Below, in pieces: positions 38,012-45,714 of a stretch of 53,322 bases of DNA. The position numbers were made by a program, and so were the translations under genes. Source of the DNA: Candidatus Trichofilum aggregatum (GTDB taxonomy: Bacteria; Chloroflexota; Anaerolineae; Promineifilales; Promineifilaceae); the NCBI GenBank assembly GCA_016716885.1, contig JADJUV010000178.1, positions 1 through 53,322 of the forward strand, in the 5' to 3' direction. The notes below the pieces were generated by a model. The model saw nothing but the letters and a program-made list of their open reading frames with translations, was not told the DNA's origin and made no database searches. Every line of letters starts with the position of its first letter. The first letter of the stretch is position 1.

Positions 38012-39427
38012 TTAGTCGGCCAGGTCAGAGGCCAGTTCTAGTTCAGCCAGTTCGGTGGCGGCTTGCGGCCGCGGGCGATCCAGCCGCACCTGCTTAATAA
38101 TGTCCGTCGCCAGTTGGCGCGTGTTCTTCACATTCAACTGCTCAAACAAGAAGGAAAACTGGGCTTCCAGAGCCGCGCCAATGGCCGATTGAGATTCATC
38201 GGGCAAATCCCACCACGCCTTTTTCATCGGGCCAATGGCCTTTTTACGCGCCGAGTAGATGAATTGTTCTTCAGTCATGCCCTCTTTCCACTCCCCTTTC
38301 AGGTTGGCGTGGGTATAGGCATACGCTTCTTGTACCACCTCAGCCGGCAGAAGGTCAAAGACCATGTTTTGGAAATTAGTCGCCAGGTGAATCTCCACGG
38401 TGCCGATTTCCGGGAATTTACTGAAGGCGTTGGGTGGTAAGGTAGAGGCCCCATGCTGAACGGCCCCACCCATGCCATAAGAATCACGGGCGGCCTGGCT
38501 CAATTCACGCAGGGTATCAAAGTCCACTTTCACCTGAGCTAACGTGCCGTCGGGTAAAACCACGCCGCCATGACTGGTGCCAGTCTGTACGGAAATTTTG
38601 GAGATGCCGGGAACCTCGTCACCGAGGGTGCGATTGTACCCTTGCATGAAGGCGTGTAGCTCTTCCACGGTGGAGTTTTTGTGGCCCACTTCGCCAATTT
38701 CGCCACCGAGGGAGATGGTAACACCTTCTGGCTCAATGGAACGAGCGTGGCGGGTGAGTTCGGCACAGCGGGCATAATTATGGTATTGCTGTTCGTCCAG
38801 GGTGGCAAAGCTCAGGTCTACCAGGGTGGAGGTGTCAATGTCAATGTTGTAAAAACCAGCGGCTACGGCTTCATCCATTAAATCTTTGACGGCGGCAATC
38901 TCTTTTTCCGGGTCGGCCTTGAAATTTTTGGCTGACACCTGGAAATGGTCGCCCTGGATGCAAACGGGACCACGATACCCTTCACGGAGCGCGGCCGCGA
39001 GCACACAAGCCACATATTCCACGGGTCGTTGCGCCGTGTAACCCATCTCAGAGCGGGCAATCTCAAACAGCATAGCCCCCACATCCAGCCGGTTGGCGGC
39101 CCGGAACACCGCTCGCGACGAGGTGTAGTTGACGGCCCGGATATTCATAGCCGGTACGGTAAAGGTGCAAGGAACATCACCTTGCCCAATCGCCATGTAC
39201 AGGTCATGGATAGAAGCCGGATATACACCTAATTCTTGGGCAATTTGCCAGATGAGCCAGCGGGCAGTATCCCGCACAATGCCCTCAGCAAAAACAGCGG
39301 CATAAGCCAGCGCATCCATTTTTTCAGGTAAAGCAGATTCATTTAGCACCTTCACGCCCTGGCCTTCCAAAGCCACAACGCCATTCAGGTGTTCAAATAG
39401 AGATTTAGTGGTCTCAAGTTTCATCAT
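38012..39427 (-). CDS. Class II (zinc) ketose-bisphosphate aldolase-family protein, long form
   Basis: The 471-residue protein starts at ATG 39427, with GAAGGAG five bases upstream; ATG 39424 is a near equal. Class II aldolase metal and substrate motifs are present: GDHFQVSAKNF (zinc His), IDIDTSTLVDLS, SLGGEIGEVGHKNS (Glu), VQTGTSHGGVVLPDG (His), and GGAVQHGASTLP. It is longer than the usual 280-360 residues, with an N-terminal helix-rich stretch of about 80 residues and a C-terminal extension of about 60. The family cleaves fructose- or tagatose-1,6-bisphosphate. The exact substrate is not decided by these motifs. It is monocistronic. Confidence 0.75.
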   Translation of the reverse strand: MMKLETTKSLFEHLNGVVALEGQGVKVLNESALPEKMDALAYAAVFAEGIVRDTARWLIWQIAQELGVYPASIHDLYMAIGQGDVPCTFTVPAMNIRAVNYTSSRAVFRAANRLDVGAMLFEIARSEMGYTAQRPVEYVACVLAAALREGYRGPVCIQGDHFQVSAKNFKADPEKEIAAVKDLMDEAVAAGFYNIDIDTSTLVDLSFATLDEQQYHNYARCAELTRHARSIEPEGVTISLGGEIGEVGHKNSTVEELHAFMQGYNRTLGDEVPGISKISVQTGTSHGGVVLPDGTLAQVKVDFDTLRELSQAARDSYGMGGAVQHGASTLPPNAFSKFPEIGTVEIHLATNFQNMVFDLLPAEVVQEAYAYTHANLKGEWKEGMTEEQFIYSARKKAIGPMKKAWWDLPDESQSAIGAALEAQFSFLFEQLNVKNTRQLATDIIKQVRLDRPRPQAATELAELELASDLAD

Positions 39428-39845
39428 TAGACTCCTTCTTTTACAGAGAGTATGGCCTCAATAACACAGGCCATTGGGGTTAAAAGGTGGAAATAAAATA
39501 CATCTATTTTTACCACGACTTGGCCCAAATGAGAATTGCTGTTCAAAAACGTCTACTTTACCCAAATAGGCCGCCTCTGGTTACAACTGAAGTTTAGAGC
39601 TAGAGAGGAGAGCTAGAGTAATTTCCTCTAGCTCTAGCTCTGAACTCTAAACTCAAGTTACAATAACTTACTGAATCCCGATTCGACGTGGGGCGAAAAT
39701 GGGCTTAATAACCAATACACTAATGCCCAACCATCCAACGCCACTTATCCAATTAGCTGGAGGAAAGATCTAGAGGGAATTACTCTGGAAAATCCTCTAG
39801 CTCTCGCTCCGGACTCTAAACTGTAGATTTAAAGCAGAGGAAAAA
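39428..39845. repeat. Intergenic region with GAGCTAGAG/CTCTAGCTC hairpins
   Basis: TTTAGAGCTAGAGAGGAG (about 39593-39610) pairs with CCTCTAGCTCTAGCTC and CTCTAAAC (39626-39652). A second related element is at about 39766-39832 (AGATCTAGAGGG ... CCTCTAGCTCTCGCTC). The copies flank about 110 bases with nothing recognisable. The last element sits directly before the agmatinase-family gene. Confidence 0.7.
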
Positions 39846-40793
39846 ATGCCTAACCCAATCAATAACCCTGCCTATGGGGCACATATGCAACCTTTTGCCG
39901 GTATTCCCACCTTTATGCGCCAACCAGCCACACGTGATCTGGCTGATGTAGATGTGGCGGTGATTGGCGTGCCGTTTGATGGCGGCACCAGTTATCGTAG
40001 TGGAACCCGCCTGGGGCCACGAAAAATTCGGGAAGCGTCGCTGATGTTATGGGGCTACAACAACGTCTTGCGGGTGTCGCCGCTGGACTTGTTGGATGTC
40101 GTGGATTATGGCGATGTAAGTGTGATTCCTATGAGTATTGACGCCACCATGGAAGCCATTACCCGTGAAGTGGGTGAGGTGATTCATAGCCGGACGACGT
40201 TGATTACGCTGGGTGGGGATCATTCGATTACCTTGCCCCTGTTGCGAGCGCACGCGGCCGCGTACGGCCCTTTAGCCGTCGTTCATTTTGACTCCCACCC
40301 CGACACCTGGGAATCAGAGTTTGGGGGGCAGTTGTGCAGTCATGGTACACCCTTCCGCCGGGCCATTGAAGAAGGGTTGATTGACACCTCAGCCTACATT
40401 CAGGTAGGCATTCGTGGTTCAACCAGTGGCCCAGACGATTTGTTGGAAGCCCAACAGTTGGGAGCACGGGTAATGCCCATTGAAGAAGTATTTGCGTTGG
40501 GCATACCGGCGGTCATTGAGAAGATTCAGGCCATGATGGGGGAGCGGCGGGTGTATGTGTCGCTGGATATTGATGCCGTAGACCCCGCCTATGCGCCTGG
40601 CACAGGCACACCAGAGGTGGGCGGGCTGAGTAGTTTCCAGATGTTACAACTGGTGCGCGGCCTGAAAGGGTTAGATTTGGTAGGCTTTGATCTGGTGGAA
40701 GTGAACCCGGCCTTTGATCACGGTGATATTACGTCCATCCTGGCGGCCAATCTGGCTTTTGAGTTTTTGTCGCTGGTGGCCTTGCGGAAGTAG
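39846..40793 (+). CDS. speB: Arginase/agmatinase-family ureohydrolase
   Basis: The 315-residue protein has the family's binuclear manganese motifs: GVPFDGGTSYRSGTRLGPRKI, ITLGGDHSITLPLL, VVHFDSHPDTWE and VYVSLDIDAVDPAYAPGTGT followed by PEVGGLSSFQ, and near the C-terminus FDLVEVNPAFDHGDITSILA. The usual DAHxD motif is DSHPD here, which keeps both metal-binding aspartates and the histidine. AGGAAAAA precedes ATG 39846. Members hydrolyse agmatine, guanidinobutyrate, guanidine or related substrates; which one applies cannot be told from these motifs. It is transcribed alone, convergent with the DnaC-like gene. Confidence 0.85.
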   Translation: MPNPINNPAYGAHMQPFAGIPTFMRQPATRDLADVDVAVIGVPFDGGTSYRSGTRLGPRKIREASLMLWGYNNVLRVSPLDLLDVVDYGDVSVIPMSIDATMEAITREVGEVIHSRTTLITLGGDHSITLPLLRAHAAAYGPLAVVHFDSHPDTWESEFGGQLCSHGTPFRRAIEEGLIDTSAYIQVGIRGSTSGPDDLLEAQQLGARVMPIEEVFALGIPAVIEKIQAMMGERRVYVSLDIDAVDPAYAPGTGTPEVGGLSSFQMLQLVRGLKGLDLVGFDLVEVNPAFDHGDITSILAANLAFEFLSLVALRK

Positions 40794-40807
40794 AAGGACG
40801 TGGTGCG

Positions 40808-40833
40808 TGGTGCGTGTTACGTAACACGCACCA
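40808..40833. repeat. 26-bp perfect palindrome between convergent genes
   Basis: TGGTGCGTGTTAC followed by GTAACACGCACCA. Nearby 40862-40905 holds CTCTCAGTCTCTCAATCTC-type words. It may act as a bidirectional terminator. Confidence 0.7.
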
Positions 40834-40940
40834 CACACCACTGACGAAAATTAGCCCGACCTCTGGAATCTCTCAGTCTCTCAATCTCTTAATCTCTTAG
40901 TCTCCAGAGAAGGGAGTGAAAAACGCCATACGCCAGAACT

Positions 40941-42359
40941 TTATTTGCGGCCGCGGCCCCTCGTCATCCCCTTCTTTTTATTACCACCCCGGTAACTGGG
41001 CACTTCCAGCACAAAAAAAGTACACCGACTGCCATCCAACATACGCGAGGCCAGGCGGGGGTCTATTTCGTCAATGGGCAGGGCCGTGGTGATGACGGTG
41101 GGTAGGCGGGCGTTGTAGCGATGGTTGAAAAGCTGATACAGCTTTTCCCGCGCCCAAGACGTGGCACTCTCCGTGCCCAGGTCGTCTAACACCAGCAGGG
41201 GAGCCGTTTTCACCTCATCAAACCGTTTGTCGTAACGCACGCCCGTGGCCGGATTAAAGCTGGCCCGCAGGTGGTCTAACAAATCAGGCACCACGATAAA
41301 TAGCACCGGGTCGCCATTTTTAGCCACGGCGTTGGCGATCGCGGCCGCTAAATGGGTTTTGCCATTACCAAAGCTGATGCTGTTAAACACCAGCCAATCT
41401 TGGGGGGTTTCGGCAAAGGTTTTGGCCGTCTCTAAAGCACGGCGCAAATTATCGGCCTGCGCTTTGGGTAACTCATCCTCGCGCATATCAAAACTGGCGA
41501 AGGTTTTATCCCCATGCAGGTTCAAAGAGGAGAGATCGGATTGGTCTTGGGCGACACCGGAGCGGCGAAAATCGGGGGCGGTGATGTGGATGATCTGGCC
41601 CACATTGGGGTCTACCATGCGCGACTGAATGCGAATTTCAATCGCTTCTAGCTCTTCGTTGGTGGTGATGACGGTAGCCAGGCGGGCGTTATAACGGTGG
41701 TTGAAAATCTGGTACAGCTTTTCTTGTGCCCAGTCGGTGTTGCTTTGACTGCCCAGGTCGTCCAGAATGAGGATGGGCGCATTACGAATTTGCTCAAACC
41801 GTTCATCATAACTGCCTTCACTGGTGGGGCCATAGGCGGCCCGCAGGTGGTCTAGCAGGTCGGGCACGGCCACAAAAATGGCAACCCGGCCATGGGCGAT
41901 AGAATGGTTAGCGATTGCGGCCGCGAGGTGAGTTTTACCACACCCATATCCCCCCTTGATCACCAGCCACCCCTGCGGCTGATCGGCAAACGCCTTCACC
42001 CGCTCAAAGGCCAGGCGCAAATTCCGCTGTTTGTCGGGGGTCATGCCATGCCCTTCGGCATAAAAGGAGTCAAAGGTGCAATCCTGTAGCGCCCCTAATT
42101 GACTCACCCGTAGCAGGCGATCAAACCGGGCTGTCTGCATATCAAGCTGGCGACAACTACACGGAACCGCCCGACCAAACCGGGCGTCGGTCATGTCTAC
42201 ATCCGGCACAATAAAGCCGATTCCCTCGCAGTAAGGGCAATCCGGTTTACCTGATCCTGGCAAAGCCGTTTTCGGGGCTTCAGCGTTTGATGATGTCTTT
42301 GAGGTCATCGGGGATTTGTTGCTGTAATTCTTTTTGAGAATCTCTGCGACTGATTCCAT
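40941..42359 (-). CDS. DnaC/IstB-like helicase loader with two tandem AAA+ modules
   Basis: ATG 42359 has AGGAAGG upstream and overlaps the end of the DnaD-like gene by 80 bases. The 472-residue protein starts with a zinc-like cluster CPYC (41-44) and CSC (67-69). Module 1 has Walker A GGYGCGKT (136-143), Walker B LILDDLG, and SRM (about 246). Module 2 repeats the fold: Walker A is the altered FGNGKTHLAAAIANA (330-), Walker B LVLDDLG, and SRM (about 438). It ends in a basic tail (RGGNKKKGMTRGRGRK). The two modules share runs such as VVPDLLDHLRA and EKLYQ(I/L)FNHRYNARL, so the gene arose by internal duplication. It probably loads DnaB onto DNA. Confidence 0.85.
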   Translation of the reverse strand: MESVAEILKKNYSNKSPMTSKTSSNAEAPKTALPGSGKPDCPYCEGIGFIVPDVDMTDARFGRAVPCSCRQLDMQTARFDRLLRVSQLGALQDCTFDSFYAEGHGMTPDKQRNLRLAFERVKAFADQPQGWLVIKGGYGCGKTHLAAAIANHSIAHGRVAIFVAVPDLLDHLRAAYGPTSEGSYDERFEQIRNAPILILDDLGSQSNTDWAQEKLYQIFNHRYNARLATVITTNEELEAIEIRIQSRMVDPNVGQIIHITAPDFRRSGVAQDQSDLSSLNLHGDKTFASFDMREDELPKAQADNLRRALETAKTFAETPQDWLVFNSISFGNGKTHLAAAIANAVAKNGDPVLFIVVPDLLDHLRASFNPATGVRYDKRFDEVKTAPLLVLDDLGTESATSWAREKLYQLFNHRYNARLPTVITTALPIDEIDPRLASRMLDGSRCTFFVLEVPSYRGGNKKKGMTRGRGRK

Positions 42360-42987
42360 CCTGTTTACCTTCCTGTCGCCATTTTTCCAAAATGCTTAAA
42401 ACATAACGCCACTTGCGGACGTTGTTCTCGACGGCTATCTGAATGGCTTGTTCAATCCAGCTTAAGGGGTACGTTTGCTCTGCCTCACGTAACTCATCGG
42501 CAATCATAGGCGTTAAGGAGCCGATATTTTGTTCGTACAAAACAAACACATTGGGCCGCTCCACCAGGAGCGTGATCGGTTCATCATCGTTGGCCGAAGG
42601 TCGCCACTCACCCTTGGTAATGCCTTCCACGGCGGAGCGCCCCTTCTCCGTGTTCATAAAATACAGATCCATGTTGCCATCGGCACTGCCCACGGAAATA
42701 TGCAGAAAAGTTCCTCTGGCTACGGCCCGTTCCAGGGCATCTACCAGATTGTTGGCAGCGATGGTGGCCGTTGGCCCTAACCCTTTCATCAATTCGCTGT
42801 CGTTGAGAAAGTCGGTCAGGCGCAGGTAACGGACTTTGCCTTCCCGGTATTGCAGTGCCCAAAATGCGTACAGCGTCACCTTTAGCTCACCCAAATCATC
42901 AATGATGGGGAGCAGGTCGCTGAAAAACAGGTTAGGAAGCTGGGTCAGCTTAAGTTTGCCGTCGGGGAAGCCGGGAAAGCCTTTCAT
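42280..42987 (-). CDS. DnaD-domain replication initiation-like protein
   Basis: The 235-residue protein begins MKGFPGFPDGKLKLTQLPNL. An N-terminal winged-helix-like region (about 20-135) is followed by a DnaD/DnaB2 domain (about 155-215): LYEQNIGSLTPMIADELREA, WIEQAIQIAVENNVRKWRYV and LSILEKWRQEG. The order NIG-x-L, ADEL, A(I/V)..N, W.Y...IL..W is characteristic of this domain. In Firmicutes, DnaD helps recruit helicase loader and helicase to origins. Sitting between a DnaC-like and a dnaB gene strongly supports a primosome role here. Confidence 0.8.
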   Translation of the reverse strand: MKGFPGFPDGKLKLTQLPNLFFSDLLPIIDDLGELKVTLYAFWALQYREGKVRYLRLTDFLNDSELMKGLGPTATIAANNLVDALERAVARGTFLHISVGSADGNMDLYFMNTEKGRSAVEGITKGEWRPSANDDEPITLLVERPNVFVLYEQNIGSLTPMIADELREAEQTYPLSWIEQAIQIAVENNVRKWRYVLSILEKWRQEGKQDGISRRDSQKELQQQIPDDLKDIIKR

Positions 42988-43182
42988 GGTAGTAATCAGT
43001 GAAACTCACGCCAAGGCGCAAAGGCGCAAAGGATGCCAAGTTATCAGAGAAGATTTGTGGCTTTTTGTGGATTTACTGCTAGTTATCCACAAGTAATCGT
43101 CCAAAAATAAGGTTCCACCCAGACCTGACAGGTTTCCGAAAACCTGTCAGGTCTAAATCGGGCAGTTATTTTTAGATGTTCA
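42988..43182. repeat. Spacer with CGCAAAGGCGCAAAGG and AGACCTGACAGG repeats
   Basis: 43007-43040 has the GCCAAGGCGCAAAGGCGCAA family, and 43121-43154 the second copy of the 34-bp palindrome. TTATCCAC at 43083-43090 looks like a DnaA-box-type 8-mer (consensus TTATCCACA) directly after the helicase loader genes. It is single in this spacer, so it is only a weak hint. Confidence 0.55.
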
Positions 43183-44523
43183 CTAAAGCTGCACCTCTTG
43201 TCGTTGTAAATTCCTGAAGGTTGCCAGTTCGCCGTGCCAGAACAGGTCAATGCTGCCGGTAGGGCCATTACGGTGTTTGGCCACGTTGATTTCGGCGATG
43301 TTTTTGCGTTCGCTGGTTTCGGGATTGTAGTAGTCGTCCCGGTAGATAAACATGACGATGTCGGCGTCTTGCTCAATGGAGCCGGAGTCGCGCAGGTCGG
43401 AGAGCATGGGCCGTTTGTCCTGACGTTGCTCGACGGCGCGGCTTAACTGCGCGGCCGCGACAACCGGCACATCCAGCTCTCTGGCTAACCCCTTCAGGGC
43501 ACGAGAGATTTCACTGATCTCCTGCACCCGATTGTTGGTCGAAAAGTCCGACTGCATCAATTGTAAATAATCAATCAGCACCATGTCTATACCGTGTTCG
43601 GCGTAGAGGCGGCGGCATTTGGTGCGTAACTGCATGGGCGTAATGCCGGGCGTATCGTCAATGAAAATCTGGGTTTCAGACAGGCGACCAATGGCTTCAT
43701 AAAAAATCGGCCACTCCTGGTCATACAGGTTGCCCCGGCGCAGGCGTTGCGAGTCAATGCGCGTCTCGATAGCCAACATACGTTGGAGCAACTGTTCACC
43801 AGACATTTCCAGGCTAAAAATAGCCACCCGTTTACTGTGTTTTAAGCCCGCGCTAACCACCAGATTTAATTGCAGGGCCGTTTTACCCATACCGGGCCGG
43901 GCGGCTACAATGATCAGGTCTGATTTATTCATGCCGCCCAACATACGATCCATATCGGTGAAGCCGGTGGGCACACCAATGATTTCATCCCCACGAGCGT
44001 TGAGCTGTTCGATGCGCTCCAGGTAGGATTTGGCGATCTGTTTGACCGGGGTGAGGTCACGGGTGATGCGCTCTTCGCTGACACTGAACAGGGTTTGTTC
44101 GGAGCGGTCAATGACGACCCCTACGTCTTCGTTTTCGTCGTAGGCCAGGGTGGCGATTTGCGTCGCGGCCGCGATCAACCTTCTTCTCATGGCCGTCGCT
44201 TCAACAATACGGCCATAATGTTTGGCATTAATCGAAGTGGGGACAATGTTGATCAGGCCAATGACATACGCCTCACCGCCCAACTCTTCCAACTGTTCCC
44301 GCCGCCGTAGCTCTTCGGTCAGCGTAATCAGGTCAACCGGCTCCCGGCGATCATGCAAATCCAGAATCGCCCGGTAAACCCACTTGTTTTGTTCCCGGTA
44401 AAAAAACTCAGGCCGCAAAAAGGTAGCCACTTCAAAAAGCGCGTCCGGATCAATGAGCAAAGAACCCAGGACGGCTTCTTCTGCTTCAATACTGTGGGGG
44501 GGCAGGCGTTCAATCGAACTCAT
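43183..44523 (-). CDS. dnaB: Replicative DNA helicase DnaB
   Basis: The 446-residue protein has the full family length. The N-terminal helical domain (RLPPHSIEAEEAVLGSLLID, about 5-100) is followed by the linker and the RecA-like helicase domain: GVPTGFTDMDRMLGGMNKSD, Walker A IVAARPGMGKTALQLNLV (about 205-222), FSLEMSGEQLLQRM, VLIDYLQLMQ (Walker B), EISEISRALKGLARELDVPV, LSRAVEQRQDKRPMLSDLRDSGSIEQDADIV split as LSDLRDSGSIEQDAD and VMFIYRDDYY. The arginine finger region is in KHRNGPTG. It unwinds DNA at replication forks. No intein is present. It is likely co-expressed with the DnaD-like and DnaC-like genes downstream. Confidence 0.95.
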   Translation of the reverse strand: MSSIERLPPHSIEAEEAVLGSLLIDPDALFEVATFLRPEFFYREQNKWVYRAILDLHDRREPVDLITLTEELRRREQLEELGGEAYVIGLINIVPTSINAKHYGRIVEATAMRRRLIAAATQIATLAYDENEDVGVVIDRSEQTLFSVSEERITRDLTPVKQIAKSYLERIEQLNARGDEIIGVPTGFTDMDRMLGGMNKSDLIIVAARPGMGKTALQLNLVVSAGLKHSKRVAIFSLEMSGEQLLQRMLAIETRIDSQRLRRGNLYDQEWPIFYEAIGRLSETQIFIDDTPGITPMQLRTKCRRLYAEHGIDMVLIDYLQLMQSDFSTNNRVQEISEISRALKGLARELDVPVVAAAQLSRAVEQRQDKRPMLSDLRDSGSIEQDADIVMFIYRDDYYNPETSERKNIAEINVAKHRNGPTGSIDLFWHGELATFRNLQRQEVQL

Positions 44524-44920
44524 AGTGTAATTATCTACCGAATATCCTGATGAAAACAGAGCAAAGGGGCGAAATTATCGTTAATCCAGGCGTTCCCAGG
44601 ATGGTTGAGGATGAGGGGAACTCGTGGGAACTCAGAGGAACTCTGGGAACTTGCCACCTGCAACCTGCCACTTATTTTCGCTGAAGTTCCCCATGAGTGT
44701 GCGCTCACCAAAGGGAATGAAAATTTTAACCACAGATTTCACAGATTCACACAGATATTTCTTTTCTCTGCGTACTCTGCGTCTCTGCGGTTCCGTTATT
44801 TTCGCAGGGTCGTGAGCAGGTCTTTTGAACAAAAACGTGAAACGCAAGCAGGCTCACGTTTCACGTTTTTAAGTTTTGGGTTATGGCCGCGAAATGGGCT
44901 AACTGGTATCTGTGGCGGGT
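44524..44920. other. Intergenic region with repeats and a bidirectional terminator
   Basis: GGAACTCGTGGGAACTCAGAGG words lie at 44618-44650, and copy C of the CACAGA family at about 44730-44800. AAAAACGTGAAAC (44831-44843) and GTTTCACGTTTTT (44858-44870) form a perfect 13-bp stem with A/T-runs on both sides, a good terminator for the BFN-domain gene on the minus strand. No gene seen. Confidence 0.7.
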
Positions 44921-45448
44921 TTATTTTTTCTCTTCATCGTCGAAATCAAGCGTGTCCACAAAATCCTTAAAGGCATCTAAACCAGCCATGTCTTCCTCTT
45001 CACTCTCTTCGACCTCGGCATCGGCCTGTTCAGCTTCGCTGATGTCTGGTTCGGGGTAAACACCCGCTTCGTCCATGACTTCTTCATTAACGAAGATGGG
45101 GCACTTCACCCGCACCGCCAGGGCAATGGCATCAGAAGGACGGCAATCTATTTCTAACAGTTTGCCCCCTTGATCCACAAAAAGCGTGGCGTAATAGACA
45201 TCGGTTTTGAGGTCGCTTACCAAAATGTGCGAAACCTTGCCCCCCATCGCTTTGATGGAATTTTCGAGCAGATCATGGGTTAGCGGCCGCGCCATTTCTG
45301 TGTCTTGTAGTTCTATGGTAATCGCTTCCGCCTCACAGGGGCCAATCCAAATAGCCAACTGCCGTTCGCTGTCTACATCACGGAGCATGACCACCCGATG
45401 TTGGGAGATGAGGCTGATACGAATGCTATCTATAATCACTTCGATCAT
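44921..45448 (-). CDS. Bifunctional nuclease (BFN/DUF151) domain protein
   Basis: The chosen start is ATG 45448 (MIEVIIDSIRISL) with AAGGGG nine bases upstream; an in-frame extension to 45526 has no support. The 175-residue protein has the BFN/DUF151 domain (about 1-125). Motifs are RVVMLRDVDSERQLAIWIGP, CEAEAITIELQ, RPLTHDLLENSIKAMGGKV, DLKTDVYYATLFV and DCRPSDAIALAVRVKCPIFV. A strongly acidic tail follows (SEAEQADAEVEESEEEDMAG). In plants and some bacteria the domain has nuclease activity. The acidic tail may be a protein-interaction or regulatory segment. It stands alone. Confidence 0.85.
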   Translation of the reverse strand: MIEVIIDSIRISLISQHRVVMLRDVDSERQLAIWIGPCEAEAITIELQDTEMARPLTHDLLENSIKAMGGKVSHILVSDLKTDVYYATLFVDQGGKLLEIDCRPSDAIALAVRVKCPIFVNEEVMDEAGVYPEPDISEAEQADAEVEESEEEDMAGLDAFKDFVDTLDFDDEEKK

Positions 45449-45714
45449 GGTTAAAACCCCTTTGACGTTACATTTATTGTAAACCAGGATTGCAGGCATT
45501 GTAGCATAAAAATGGAAAAGCATCACGGCTGATTAGCGGTCTGTCAGCCCTTTGCCTGACATTTATCGCTTGATTCTCAGGTGTAGAACGTGCCATAATG
45601 CGGGGGGTGAAGCATTTCAGCGTGGAAGCATTTCAGCATTTCAGCTTATCAGCTTTCTGGCTGACCGGCTGACCGGCTGACTAGCTGACCAGCTATCCCC
45701 AAAGGAGCATGATG
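45449..45714. repeat. Intergenic region with short tandem words before adenine deaminase
   Basis: AGCATTTCAGC words repeat at 45611-45650 (three times), and GGCTGACCGGCTGACCGGCT lies at 45659-45680, then TAGCTGACCAGC. The ade ribosome binding site follows at 45703. No gene or clear promoter seen. Confidence 0.6.

Noticed and set aside
43083..43090. A replication origin suggested by TTATCCAC
   Set aside because: Only one DnaA-box-like octamer was seen and there is no AT-rich unwinding region or dnaA gene nearby.
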